This document shows positions 8,052 through 17,444 of a DNA stretch of 19,554 nt, piece by piece. The stretch spans positions 1-19,554 of the forward strand of contig JBEIJQ010000050.1 in the NCBI GenBank assembly GCA_040380145.1, in the 5' to 3' direction. Position 1 is the stretch's first letter. Each line of letters starts with the position of its first letter. Source of the stretch: JBEIJQ01 sp040380145 (GTDB lineage Bacteria; Bacteroidota; Bacteroidia; Chitinophagales; Saprospiraceae). A model generated the notes under the pieces. The model was not told where the DNA came from, did not search any database, and saw nothing but the letters and a program-made list of their open reading frames with translations. Position numbers and translations under genes: made by a program.

Positions 8052-8124
8052 TGGTACCTCCCAGATTTGAACTGGGGACCCTCAGATTTTCAGTCTGATG
8101 CTCTACCAGCTGAGCTAAGGTACC
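8052..8124 (-). tRNA. tRNA-Phe (anticodon GAA)
   Basis: Read on the minus strand the 73 bases form a complete cloverleaf: 7-bp acceptor stem GGTACCT/AGGTACC, D-arm with AGCTGGTAGA, anticodon arm CAGA-CTGAAAA-TCTG with anticodon GAA, T-arm with GTTCAAATC, and discriminator A. CCA is not encoded (the sequence continues CAT), so it must be added after transcription. It has its own promoter 29 bases upstream and terminator just downstream, so it is a single-tRNA unit. Confidence 0.97.
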
Positions 8125-8152
8125 TGGGCACAAGTGCGCTTCAAAAGCGGCA

Positions 8153-8183
8153 CAAAGGTAATCCGGTTTTTTTAACGACCAAA
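8153..8183 (-). promoter_or_regulatory. Promoter of tRNA-Phe
   Basis: On the minus strand TTTG (8183-8180), 19 bases, then TACCTTTG (8160-8153) is a textbook Bacteroidetes primary sigma factor promoter (TTTG-N19-TAnnTTTG). Transcription would begin near 8146, leaving a short leader of about 22 bases before the mature tRNA at 8124. This is the best promoter in the window. Confidence 0.8.
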
Positions 8184-8226
8184 AAAATTCGCTTTTTTTT
8201 GAAAAGAAAATTTCCAGCCCCTGCTT

Positions 8227-8275
8227 TTCCACCGGTTCCCGACAGAAACGGCGTTTCTATCCGGAACCGGTGGAA
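8227..8275. repeat. Nested perfect dyad (13-bp outer arms, 6-bp inner arms)
   Basis: The outer arms, TTCCACCGGTTCC (8227-8239) and its perfect complement (8263-8275), enclose a 4-base gap on each side and a second dyad AGAAAC/GTTTCT (8244-8249/8253-8258) around GGC. The layout is exactly symmetrical. It lies between the 3-hydroxyanthranilate dioxygenase stop (8359) and the tRNA promoter. Neither side has an adjoining T-run, so it is not a standard terminator. It might still stop transcription, protect the 3' end of the dioxygenase mRNA, form a cruciform, or bind a protein. Confidence 0.75.
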
Positions 8276-8294
8276 GTCATGGACAAACGGCCAA

Positions 8295-8337
8295 TTTTTT
8301 TTTACAAAAATTTGATTTTTATTTTTTTACAAAAAAG
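8295..8337 (+). repeat. Two tandem T-tract/ACA-tract units
   Basis: Two near-copies of a T-run followed by ACA and an A-run occur at 8295-8310 and 8322-8337, separated by TTTGATTTTTA. The same unit occurs, in sense orientation, just before the starts of two minus-strand genes (1122-1140 and 11233-11249). Here no + strand gene follows. On the minus strand the block is the first sequence after the dioxygenase stop and may help end its transcript. Confidence 0.5.
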
Positions 8338-8358
8338 TCTGCGGGAAACGCATCGAAA

Positions 8359-8874
8359 TCAAACCGCTTCCATCACCGTGCCACATTTTTTGCAGGTGCG
8401 GAGTTCTTCGCTGCCCATGAAATGGTTCATGACGGGTGGGAGCTGCTTGACGATGTCCGTCATGGCGAAACTGGCCTCGTGGAGCTGGTGGTTGCAATTT
8501 TCGCAAAACCACATCAATTTGTCGAGCTCGCCCTCGCGGCGGTATCTTTCGATGACGATGCCCACGGTGCCGGCGGGGCGTTGCGGGGAATGGGGCATGC
8601 GCGGGGGCAGCAGGAACATCTCGCCCTCGCGGATCGTGATCGTTTCGGGGGTACCGTCGGGATGTATGACCTTGACATGGATGTCGCCCTCGATCTGGAG
8701 AAAGAGTTCCTCACCGTCTTCCCAGTGGTAGTCTTTGCGGCCGTTGGGGCCGCCCACGACCATCACGATATAGTCGTCGTTGCCCTTGTACACCTGTTGG
8801 TTGCCCACCGGGGGCTTGAGCAGGTGGCGGTGTTCGTCTATCCAGGCGCGGAGGTTGAAAGGTTTGGAAAGCAT
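8359..8874 (-). CDS. nbaC: 3-hydroxyanthranilate 3,4-dioxygenase
   Basis: A 171-residue cupin that opens 3-hydroxyanthranilate with O2 to give 2-amino-3-carboxymuconate semialdehyde, the precursor of quinolinate for NAD synthesis or of further breakdown. The iron ligands H50, E56 and H95 and the substrate-side residues R46, R99 and E109 fall at the positions known from the bacterial enzyme. The C-terminal rubredoxin-like metal site is complete with two CxxC pairs (C124/C127 and C161/C164). Length is standard for bacterial members. No other kynurenine-pathway gene is in the window, so its pathway partners lie elsewhere. It is transcribed away from the sigma-54-type regulator, 76 bases apart, which leaves room for linked control, though no binding site is evident. 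The alternative symbol haaO is also used. Confidence 0.95.
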   Translation of the reverse strand: MLSKPFNLRAWIDEHRHLLKPPVGNQQVYKGNDDYIVMVVGGPNGRKDYHWEDGEELFLQIEGDIHVKVIHPDGTPETITIREGEMFLLPPRMPHSPQRPAGTVGIVIERYRREGELDKLMWFCENCNHQLHEASFAMTDIVKQLPPVMNHFMGSEELRTCKKCGTVMEAV

Positions 8875-8922
8875 GGGTCAAAGGAGCGTTGGTTGGATGG
8901 CGAAATTAGCGGCTTTTTTACA

Positions 8923-8930
8923 TATTTTTG
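8923..8930 (+). promoter_or_regulatory. -7 promoter element of the sigma-54-type regulator gene
   Basis: TATTTTTG matches TAnnTTTG and would place the transcript start near 8937, 14 bases before the ATG at 8951. The nearest TTGG (8893-8896) is 26 bases upstream, too far for a standard -33 element. The position rules out an upstream start for the regulator. Confidence 0.55.
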
Positions 8931-8950
8931 TCACCGAAAAAAAACGCCTT

Positions 8951-10213
8951 ATGACCAAAATACTGATCGTTGACGACGAGCCGGCCATCCGCCGTTCCCT
9001 GCGCGACATACTCGAATACGAAAAATTCGCCGTGGAAGAAGCCAAAGACGGGGCCGAAGCACTGGCCAAGATCAGATCGGGCACCTTCGAGGCGATGCTC
9101 TGCGATATCAAGATGCCCCAGATGGACGGCATAGACGTGCTCGAACGCGCCGTGCTGCTCGCCCCCGATATGCCCGTCATCATGATCTCGGGCCACGCCG
9201 ACCTGGAAACGGCCGTGGACTGCGTGCGCCGGGGGGCTTTCGACTTCATTTCCAAGCCGCTGGACCTCAACCGCCTGCTGATCACGATCCGCAACGCCCT
9301 CGACAAGTCGAGCCTCGTGGCCGAGACCAAGGTGCTCAAGACCAAGATCCGTCAATACCGCGGACAGGAAATGATCGGCGCATCGGCCCCGATGGCACAG
9401 ATCCGGGAGACCATCGAAAAAGTGGCGCCCACCGAGGCCCGCGTGCTGGTCACGGGCCCCAACGGCGCCGGAAAAGAACTGGTGGCCCGTTGGATACACG
9501 AAAAAAGCCAACGCGCCAACCAGCCGCTGGTGGAGGTCAACTGCGCCGCCATTCCCTCCGAACTGATCGAGAGCGAACTGTTCGGGCACGTGAAAGGCGC
9601 CTTCACCTCGGCGGTGAAAGACAAGGCCGGAAAATTCGAACAGGCTTCCGGCGGCACGCTCTTCCTAGACGAGATCGGCGACATGAGCCTGGCCGCTCAG
9701 GCCAAGGTACTGCGCGCCCTGCAAGAGCACAAGATCACCCGCGTGGGCGGCGAAAAAGACATCAAGGTGGACGTGCGGATCGTGGCGGCCACCAACAAAG
9801 ACCTGCGAAGGGAAATCGAGGCCAAGCGTTTCCGCGAAGACCTCTACCACCGCTTGGCGGTGATCATCATGGAAGTGCCCCCGCTCAACGAACGCCGCGA
9901 CGACATCCCAGCCCTGGTGGAGCACTTTTTGTCCCAGATCTGCAAAGAATACGGCAATCCCGTCAAATCCATCAGCCCCGAGGCGGTCGAACTGCTCAAA
10001 AGTTTCGATTGGACGGGCAACATCCGTGAACTGCGCAACGTCGTGGAGCGCCTGATCATCCTATCGGGCAACGAGATCACCATTGGGGACGTGCAGTCCT
10101 ATGTACGGCCCAACACGTCCAACGTTGACCCGCTGAACGAACTGTTCAGCCGATTCGAATCGTTCGAGGAGATGCAGGGATACCTGCGCGCCGAATGGCA
10201 GCGGCGCAAATAG
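8951..10213 (+). CDS. Sigma-54-type response regulator lacking a DNA-binding domain
   Basis: A 420-residue NtrC-like regulator. The receiver domain (1-120) has the acidic residues D8/D9, phospho-acceptor D52 and K102. The AAA+ domain (about 141-385) has Walker A GPNGAGKE (169-176), Walker B GTLFLDE (235-241), an arginine-finger region FREDLYHRL (294-302) and sensor II GNIRELRN. The sigma-54 contact loop reads GAFTSA (216-221) instead of GAFTGA. After residue 400 only a short helix (RFESFEEMQGYLRAEWQRRK) remains; the Fis-type helix-turn-helix normally following it is absent, and the stop lies one base from the end of the convergent rhodanese gene. It may act without binding DNA, as Helicobacter FlgR does, or may be a truncated gene. 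The ATG at 8951 gives the standard MTKILIVDDE start just after the promoter. No cognate kinase is adjacent. Confidence 0.92.
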   Translation: MTKILIVDDEPAIRRSLRDILEYEKFAVEEAKDGAEALAKIRSGTFEAMLCDIKMPQMDGIDVLERAVLLAPDMPVIMISGHADLETAVDCVRRGAFDFISKPLDLNRLLITIRNALDKSSLVAETKVLKTKIRQYRGQEMIGASAPMAQIRETIEKVAPTEARVLVTGPNGAGKELVARWIHEKSQRANQPLVEVNCAAIPSELIESELFGHVKGAFTSAVKDKAGKFEQASGGTLFLDEIGDMSLAAQAKVLRALQEHKITRVGGEKDIKVDVRIVAATNKDLRREIEAKRFREDLYHRLAVIIMEVPPLNERRDDIPALVEHFLSQICKEYGNPVKSISPEAVELLKSFDWTGNIRELRNVVERLIILSGNEITIGDVQSYVRPNTSNVDPLNELFSRFESFEEMQGYLRAEWQRRK

Positions 10214-10214
10214 A

Positions 10215-10547
10215 TCAATAGGTCGGGACCGAAGGGTCTATTTCCTGCGCCCAAGCGAGGATGCCGCCGCGCAGGTTGTACAGGTTTTCGAAACCGTGCT
10301 GCATCTGCAGAAAGGCGATGGCCTTGGCACTGCGGGCGCCGCTGCGGCAGTGCACGACCACCGTTTTGTCGTCGGCCACTCGGTGGCCGGCAGACGCTAC
10401 TTCGCCGAGCGGAATGAGCTCCCCGCCGATGTTGCAGAAAGCGTACTCGTCGGGCTCGCGCACATCGATGAGCTGAAAATCTTTGCCCGCGTCGCGCAGG
10501 GCCTTGAGTTCTTGGACGGTGATTTCCTTGATGGCAGTGGGATCCAT
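10215..10547 (-). CDS. Single-domain rhodanese
   Basis: A 110-residue cytoplasmic rhodanese-like sulfurtransferase. The active-site loop is CRSGAR with persulfide-forming cysteine C67. The flanking DVREPDEYAFCNIGG (28-42) and LRGGILAWAQEID near the end are typical of the stand-alone (GlpE/PspE-like) class. It could transfer sulfane sulfur to a thiol acceptor; the physiological acceptor is not evident. It starts 6 bases after the lysoplasmalogenase stop, so the two are co-transcribed. Its 3' end meets the end of the sigma-54-type regulator with a single base between stop codons, leaving no room for a terminator on either strand; the two transcripts must overlap. Confidence 0.92.
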   Translation of the reverse strand: MDPTAIKEITVQELKALRDAGKDFQLIDVREPDEYAFCNIGGELIPLGEVASAGHRVADDKTVVVHCRSGARSAKAIAFLQMQHGFENLYNLRGGILAWAQEIDPSVPTY

Positions 10548-10553
10548 GATCGG

Positions 10554-11222
10554 TCAAGAGGGTTCGGGACGGGCGTCGGCGTAGGCGCTCAAAGCGAAAA
10601 AGGCCAACGAGCCCCAGTAAAAAAACATGATGGGATATTGTACGAACGGAATGGTGTGCCAGTGGTAAAATTCGTTGAGCGCGATCAGGCTGTCGCTGAA
10701 CGCGAAAAAAACCGAGCCGAGAAAAGCCCAGTTGGCGGGCGCATGCCGGCCCTCGGTGGCCAAAAAATAGGCCCCGCTGCGCCAGAGCAGACAGGTGATC
10801 ACGGCGCCGTACACCGCGACGGGAACCGTCATGTCGCCCAGGCGCTCCAGCAGGAAATAACTCAGGGAACCCATCCAGAGCGAAAACAGCAGCAGCACCG
10901 GCAGAAAAAAGCGCCTTTCCCGAAGGGTCAGGGCCGTGATGAAAAGCGTGTGCCCGACGAAAAACGCGCCCATACCGGCCAAAAAGCCGGTTTTGCCGAG
11001 CTCCAACAGAATGTCGCCCGCCGCACAGAAGACCAAGGCCAGGGCCACCCTCGAACCGTAGGCGTTGCGCGGCATGCCGAAGCGCACCGCCGCCGCCAAC
11101 AGCAGCGCGGGCAGCGCCTTGGAGCCCAACATCAGTTCCCACGACGGCAACAGCCGCCCGAAGAAAAACAGAGCGACCGCCAACGGAAGGACCAGCAGGA
11201 TCTTGGCGAGGTTGGATTGCAC
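10554..11222 (-). CDS. Lysoplasmalogenase (YhhN/TMEM86 family)
   Basis: A 222-residue membrane protein with about eight hydrophobic helices. The conserved polar positions of the YhhN/TMEM86 family are visible: KALPALLLA in helix 2, GDILLELGK near 69-77, FFVGHTLFI near 87-95, and GSVFFAFSDSLIALNEF in the second half. Family members hydrolyse the vinyl-ether bond of lysoplasmalogens (TMEM86B is the characterised one); bacterial substrates may differ. The start lies about 30 bases after the clpC terminator T-run and just after a T-run/ACA/A-run leader, with no recognisable -7 element in between. It is followed directly by the rhodanese gene. Confidence 0.87.
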   Translation of the reverse strand: MQSNLAKILLVLPLAVALFFFGRLLPSWELMLGSKALPALLLAAAVRFGMPRNAYGSRVALALVFCAAGDILLELGKTGFLAGMGAFFVGHTLFITALTLRERRFFLPVLLLFSLWMGSLSYFLLERLGDMTVPVAVYGAVITCLLWRSGAYFLATEGRHAPANWAFLGSVFFAFSDSLIALNEFYHWHTIPFVQYPIMFFYWGSLAFFALSAYADARPEPS

Positions 11223-11251
11223 AGGGATTTTTCTTTTTGTAAAAAAAGGTC

Positions 11252-11298
11252 AAAAAAAAACGGGCGGGAAAATGTGCCGTAGCACCTTTCCCGCCCGT
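11252..11298 (-). terminator. Strong rho-independent terminator of clpC
   Basis: Read on the minus strand, CGGGCGGGAAA (11297-11287) pairs perfectly with its complement at 11271-11261. An inner GTGC/GCAC stem lies around a four-base loop, and nine T residues follow (11260-11252). It starts 11 bases after the clpC stop. The long GC-rich stem makes this the strongest terminator in the window. Confidence 0.95.
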
Positions 11299-11308
11299 CA
11301 GGCCGGCT

Positions 11309-13867
<2,559 letters not shown>

Positions 13868-14011
13868 GCCGTGAAAGGGGAAAATTGGTTGGGAAATACC
13901 CCATAGGTTTTTGCTTTGCCCAGGGTATGAACGCTCGTTTTTGAAAAGTTTTGGAAAAATACGGTTTTTTGACGATCCCGTCGATGCCCTCTGTTTCTTT
14001 TTTGCAAAAAA

Positions 14012-14041
14012 AAACGGCGCATTACCGTTTAAAACCGTTTT
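14012..14041. promoter_or_regulatory. Operator-like repeats ahead of the STAS promoter
   Basis: AAACGG (14012-14017) and CCGTTT (14025-14030) form an inverted repeat. ACCGTTT occurs twice exactly ten bases apart (14024-14030 and 14034-14040), and AAAACcGTTTT (14031-14041) is itself palindromic. The cluster ends 4 bases before the -7 element at 14046, and its position and helical phasing suggest a protein-binding site. A T-run/GC/A-run palindrome lies just upstream at 13998-14014. Confidence 0.35.
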
Positions 14042-14045
14042 GCGC

Positions 14046-14053
14046 TACCTTTG
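14046..14053 (+). promoter_or_regulatory. -7 promoter element of the STAS-rnz operon
   Basis: TACCTTTG fits TAnnTTTG. The transcript would start near 14060, giving a leader of about 120 bases before the ATG at 14180. No consensus -33 TTTG is at the usual spacing; the repeats just upstream may stand in for it by recruiting an activator. The leader contains no convincing reading frame. Confidence 0.55.
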
Positions 14054-14179
14054 TCGAAAACCGTGCCAAGGGTCTTACGACGGTCCAAAACGACCGCAAG
14101 GGCTCCGATCCCCAGCAAAGTCGGACAAAGTGGCAGACGCGCCTTTATTTCTCCAACATCCACCGCAACACAGCCCCGT

Positions 14180-14575
14180 ATGAAATACGCCGTAGAGAAA
14201 AACGACAAGTACACCATTTTCCGCGTGAGCGAGGAAAACCTGAACAGCCTGTGCGCTCCGGACCTCAAGTCGGAGTTCGTGATCCTCAAAAACGAAGGCA
14301 TCCGCAACCTGATCGTGGATCTCCAAGAGGTGAAATTCGTGGATTCCAGCGGACTGTCGGCCATTTTGACGGCCAACCGCCTGTTCAACGACGGAGGCTC
14401 CTTCGTGCTGACGGGCGTCAACCATCCCGCCGTCAAGACCCTGATCAACATCTCCCGCCTGGAAAGCGTGCTGGCCATGGTGCCCACCGTTTCCGAATCG
14501 GTGGACTATGTGATGATGGAAGAGGTCCAGCGCGACCTCGAAGCCGGATCGGGCGACGACGGTCAGGACGATTGA
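14180..14575 (+). CDS. STAS-domain protein (anti-sigma factor antagonist type)
   Basis: A 131-residue cytoplasmic STAS protein. The core (about 1-110) follows the SpoIIAA/RsbV fold pattern: an N-terminal beta hairpin (YTIFRVSEENLNSLCA), LIVDLQEVKFVDSSGLSAIL with the phospho-acceptor serine pair at S56/S57, and a final FVLTGVNHPAVKTLINISRL segment. A short acidic tail (EAGSGDDGQDD) ends it. Such proteins switch partner by phosphorylation and bind anti-sigma kinases or other regulators; no kinase, phosphatase or sigma factor gene is adjacent. The frame is open back to 14051, but that part lacks STAS features and reaches into the -7 element, so ATG 14180 is chosen. rnz starts 10 bases after its stop, indicating co-transcription. 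Confidence 0.9.
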   Translation: MKYAVEKNDKYTIFRVSEENLNSLCAPDLKSEFVILKNEGIRNLIVDLQEVKFVDSSGLSAILTANRLFNDGGSFVLTGVNHPAVKTLINISRLESVLAMVPTVSESVDYVMMEEVQRDLEAGSGDDGQDD

Positions 14576-14585
14576 GCCCCGCCCC

Positions 14586-15503
14586 ATGCTGGAAGTCCTG
14601 ATCCTGGGCAGCAATGCCGCGGTGCCCGCCCACGGGCGGCACCTGACCAGCGCTGCGGTTTCCTGCGGCAAACAGACCTTTTTGCTGGACTGCGGCGAAG
14701 GGACCCAGATGCGCTTCTCGGAGTGCAAGATCAAGCGCGGACAACTCTCGCACATTTTTATCACGCACCTGCACGGCGACCACCTTTTCGGGCTGCCGGG
14801 ACTGCTGACCTCGCTGAGTTTCCAGCGCACGGCCCCCCTCCACCTGATGGGGCCGGTGGGGCTCGAAGAGTTTGTGCGCACTTCCCTGCGCATCTCGGGC
14901 AGCCATTTGTCGTACCCTCTCTACATCCGCTGCACGGACCCGCAACGGTCCGAACTCGTGTACGAAAACAACCAGCTGACCGTGCACACGTTGCCCCTTC
15001 GGCACCGTTTGCCCACGAACGGGTATCTTTTCAGGGAAAAAATCGGCCGACACCGATTGATCCCGGAAAAGCTCGAGGAACTGGGCATCCCGCACGCCGG
15101 TCGGGCCAAACTCACCCGCGGCGAAGATTATGTGGCGCCCGACGGCCGGGTAATCCCCAATGCCGAGTTCGCCCTTCCGCCGGCCGAACCGGCCTCGTTC
15201 GCGTTCTGCACCGACACTGCCTTCCATCCCCCGCTGGCCGATCTGGTGAAGGGGATCGATCTGCTGTACCACGAGGCGACCTTTTTGGACGAACTGCGCG
15301 AACAGGCCGAAATGACCCTGCACAGCACGGCGCTCGACGCGGCCCGGATCGCAGAACTCGCCGGAGTCAAAAGACTGCTGCTGGGACATTTTTCTTCCCG
15401 GTACGCCAGCCCCTCCGTGCTGGAAAAAGAGGCCCGGACGGTCTTTCCGTCGGCAACGGCGGTCAGAGAAGGGGTCTGGTACCGATTGGCGGGCGGCGGA
15501 TAA
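14586..15503 (+). CDS. rnz: Ribonuclease Z
   Basis: A 305-residue metallo-beta-lactamase-fold endonuclease that cuts the 3' trailer of tRNA precursors lacking an encoded CCA. That fits the tRNA-Phe in this window, whose gene has no CCA. The zinc-binding motif is HLHGDH (61-66) after DCGEGTQ (35-41). Further metal ligands are H140 in PLRHRLPTNGY, D210 in TDT and H268 in GHFSSRY, with HEATF (229-233) conserved between them. The RNA-binding exosite insertion sits at about 150-180. Length is normal for the short (RNase ZS) form. It follows the STAS gene by 10 bases and ends 18 bases from the stop of the convergent cytochrome gene. Confidence 0.96.
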   Translation: MLEVLILGSNAAVPAHGRHLTSAAVSCGKQTFLLDCGEGTQMRFSECKIKRGQLSHIFITHLHGDHLFGLPGLLTSLSFQRTAPLHLMGPVGLEEFVRTSLRISGSHLSYPLYIRCTDPQRSELVYENNQLTVHTLPLRHRLPTNGYLFREKIGRHRLIPEKLEELGIPHAGRAKLTRGEDYVAPDGRVIPNAEFALPPAEPASFAFCTDTAFHPPLADLVKGIDLLYHEATFLDELREQAEMTLHSTALDAARIAELAGVKRLLLGHFSSRYASPSVLEKEARTVFPSATAVREGVWYRLAGGG

Positions 15504-15521
15504 CGCCCGGCGGCACAAACA

Positions 15522-16594
15522 TCAATTGCAATCGCCCGTCTGCGCCGAAATCCAGTCGCGGATCAACTGCACGCCCTCATCGTGGATCAGCGAACGACCC
15601 AGTTCGGGCATGGCCACGGCCGGACTCGTGGAATTCATCCGATAGACCATGATCGAAAGTTCGGGATGCCCGGGCACGATGTCGAACTGGAAGCCCCCGA
15701 GCCTTGTCCGGCCGCCACGGGCGCCTTGCAGAAGCCGAGGGCCGTGGAATCGGTCTGGCCCCAGTTCAGCAGCAGACCGGAATTGTTGGCCGGTCCGCGG
15801 AGGTTGTGGCAATGGGCACAATTCACATCGAGGTAGGCGCGGGCCCTTTCGTTGAGAGAACCGTCGTTGGGATCGAGTGCGTTGGGCACGCGCGGGGCAG
15901 CAGCCGGATCCGGCGCTCCCGTCAAAAAACCGGCGGCCTGCCATTTGGTCAGCTGGTTGGCCGTGCCCTCGGGGTACGGGTAGGACTTGTTGAGGTTGCG
16001 CACCTTGGGGCCGATGGGCATGATCTCTTCGTCCACGCTGTGGCAGCCCTTGCACTGATTTTTGTTGGGGATCAGATAGTTCAGCGTCTTTTCGGAACCG
16101 TCGTAGTGGATCCAGGAAACGTTGCGCTGGCCGCCGGCCACGCCGTAGGTGGCTTCCGTCTGCGCTTCGTCCCAGAGATACGAATAGGTGTCCCAACCAC
16201 CGGATTTGCGCACGAGCAGCCGGGTCTCGAGGATGCGGCGGCCCAGGGAAGGGTCGCGCAGATCGTGCGAGTAATAGAAGGTCTTGACCAGAATGGTGCC
16301 GACGGGAAATTCCAGGACGCCGTTTTCGGTGTAGGTGGCCGAGGTGCCGGGCGGCATATAGACGAACCGGGCCTTTTGGGCGTAATCCGAAAACAGGGCC
16401 GTGTTGAGGTCGTAGGGCAGAACGCCCTCGGCCGGGTTGAGCTCGGCGAGGGGGCCTTCGAAAAGGCCGTATTCCGACAAGGTGCGGTAGGGCATGCCGT
16501 CCATTTCGCCCTTTTGACAGGAAGACCAGGTCAGCACGCCCGCCAGCAAGGGGCAACAGAGGAGGACGACGCGGAGAAAAATTGTTTTTTTCAT
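15522..16594 (-). pseudogene. Frameshifted diheme c-type cytochrome lipoprotein (SO2930/HNE_0200-like)
   Basis: The start MKKTIFLR is followed by a hydrophobic signal and a Bacteroidetes-style lipid attachment site (SSCQKGE). The body matches the family of cytochrome-like proteins with GVLPYDLNTALFSDYA near the start and two heme sites, CKGCH and CAHCH. The first frame reads through CKAPVAAGQGSG and then goes wrong. The family C-terminus (FQFDIVPGHPELSIMVYRM to MPELGRSLIHDEGVQLIRDWI) continues in another frame to the stop at 15522. Adding one base to the five-C run at 15694-15698 (+ strand) restores a 357-residue protein with GQGSGGFQFDIVPG at the join. The defect may be a real mutation, phase variation or a sequencing error. 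The promoter-like element is at 16640-16633. Its redox partner is unknown. Confidence 0.88.
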
Positions 16595-16632
16595 CGGAAA
16601 AAAGGATAAAAAAACGGGTTCGTAAGCTCTGG

Positions 16633-16640
16633 CAAAAGTA
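16633..16640 (-). promoter_or_regulatory. -7 promoter element of the cytochrome gene
   Basis: TACTTTTG on the minus strand matches TAnnTTTG. The start would be near 16626, about 32 bases before the ATG at 16594. It is divergent from, and only 13 bases away from, the rnhB -7 element, so the two promoters overlap and may compete. Confidence 0.5.
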
Positions 16641-16653
16641 TGGTTTCCCCTCG

Positions 16654-16661
16654 TATTTTTG
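16654..16661 (+). promoter_or_regulatory. -7 promoter element of rnhB
   Basis: TATTTTTG matches TAnnTTTG. A start near 16668 would leave under ten bases before the GTG at 16677 and would exclude the TTG at 16659 as a start codon. No -33 TTTG is seen at the standard distance because the divergent -7 element occupies that place. Confidence 0.5.
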
Positions 16662-16676
16662 TCCGAAATTACGTTC

Positions 16677-17267
16677 GTGCAAAATCGCCACACGCCCGAT
16701 CTGTTGGAAGCCGGTCTCGACGAGGCCGGGCGCGGCTGCTTGGCCGGGCCGGTCTTCGCGGCGGCGGTCATTCTGCCCGACGGGTTTTCGCACCCGAAAC
16801 TCAACGATTCCAAACAGATGCGCGAAACCGATCGCCGCACCCTGCGCGCGGTGATCGAACGCGAGGCGCTCGCCTGGGCGGTCGCCACGGTCTCGGCCGA
16901 GGAAATAGACCGCATCAACATCCTGCAGGCCTCGATCCTGGCGATGCACCGGGCCGTGGAAGCGCTCCGAATGCGCCCGGAAATGCTCTTGGTGGACGGC
17001 AACCGCTTCCGGCCCTTTCCCGGGATCGCCCACTGCTGCTTCGTCAAGGGCGATGCCCGTTTCCTGTCCATCGCCGCCGCTTCGGTCTTGGCCAAGACCC
17101 ACCGCGACGAACACCTCGAGGCGCTCCACGAACAATGGCCGGCCTACGGCTGGACGCGCAACAAAGGCTACCCCACGGCCGAACACCGGGCCGCCATCGC
17201 CGCGCACGGACCAAGCCCAGAGCACCGCATGAGCTTCCAGTTGCTTCCGACGCCACGGCTGTTTTAG
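16677..17267 (+). CDS. rnhB: Ribonuclease HII
   Basis: A 196-residue RNase HII, which cuts the RNA strand of RNA-DNA hybrids and removes single ribonucleotides from DNA. The catalytic D15/E16 and the GRG motif (18-20) in GLDEAGRGCLAGP are present, with D107 in LLVDGNR and D144 after SIAAASVLAKTHRD. The C-terminal NKGYPTAEHRAAIAAHGPSPEHR segment is typical. No ATG precedes the active site. GTG 16677 is preferred over TTG 16659, because the latter lies inside the -7 element; both keep all conserved parts. A short GGCT/AGCC hairpin with a T-rich tail overlaps the stop codon. The AT-rich gap 17268-17444 follows. Confidence 0.94.
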   Translation: MQNRHTPDLLEAGLDEAGRGCLAGPVFAAAVILPDGFSHPKLNDSKQMRETDRRTLRAVIEREALAWAVATVSAEEIDRINILQASILAMHRAVEALRMRPEMLLVDGNRFRPFPGIAHCCFVKGDARFLSIAAASVLAKTHRDEHLEALHEQWPAYGWTRNKGYPTAEHRAAIAAHGPSPEHRMSFQLLPTPRLF

Positions 17268-17285
17268 CCCTTTATTTTGTCTTCA

Positions 17286-17308
17286 TATTTTTTTTAAATA
17301 AAAAAATA
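17286..17308. repeat. A/T palindrome in the rnhB-glpK gap
   Basis: TATTTTTTT (17286-17294) and its perfect complement (17300-17308) flank TAAAT, and further A and T tracts continue to about 17340. The gap 17268-17444 is the most AT-rich stretch in the window and holds no gene. The tracts may end the rnhB transcript or act as promoter upstream elements for the operon that starts at 17445. Confidence 0.5.
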
Positions 17309-17444
17309 TCTTTTTGATTTTCAGTTTTTAATAAAAAAATTCGACCGATCCGGATTTCTTGAAAAAAGGGTATCCATCGGCTCGAAAACCGTCTTTGGGC
17401 ATCTTTTTTCCACACATCTTGTTTTTTTCCTTAACTTTCATCCA

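Noticed and set aside
8047..8232. 61-residue minus-strand frame ending in GTLAQLVEHQTENLRVPSSNLGG
   Set aside because: It is the well-known artefact of translating through a tRNA gene; the real feature is tRNA-Phe.
14051..14179. 43-residue upstream extension of the STAS frame
   Set aside because: It would start inside the -7 element and has no STAS-like sequence.
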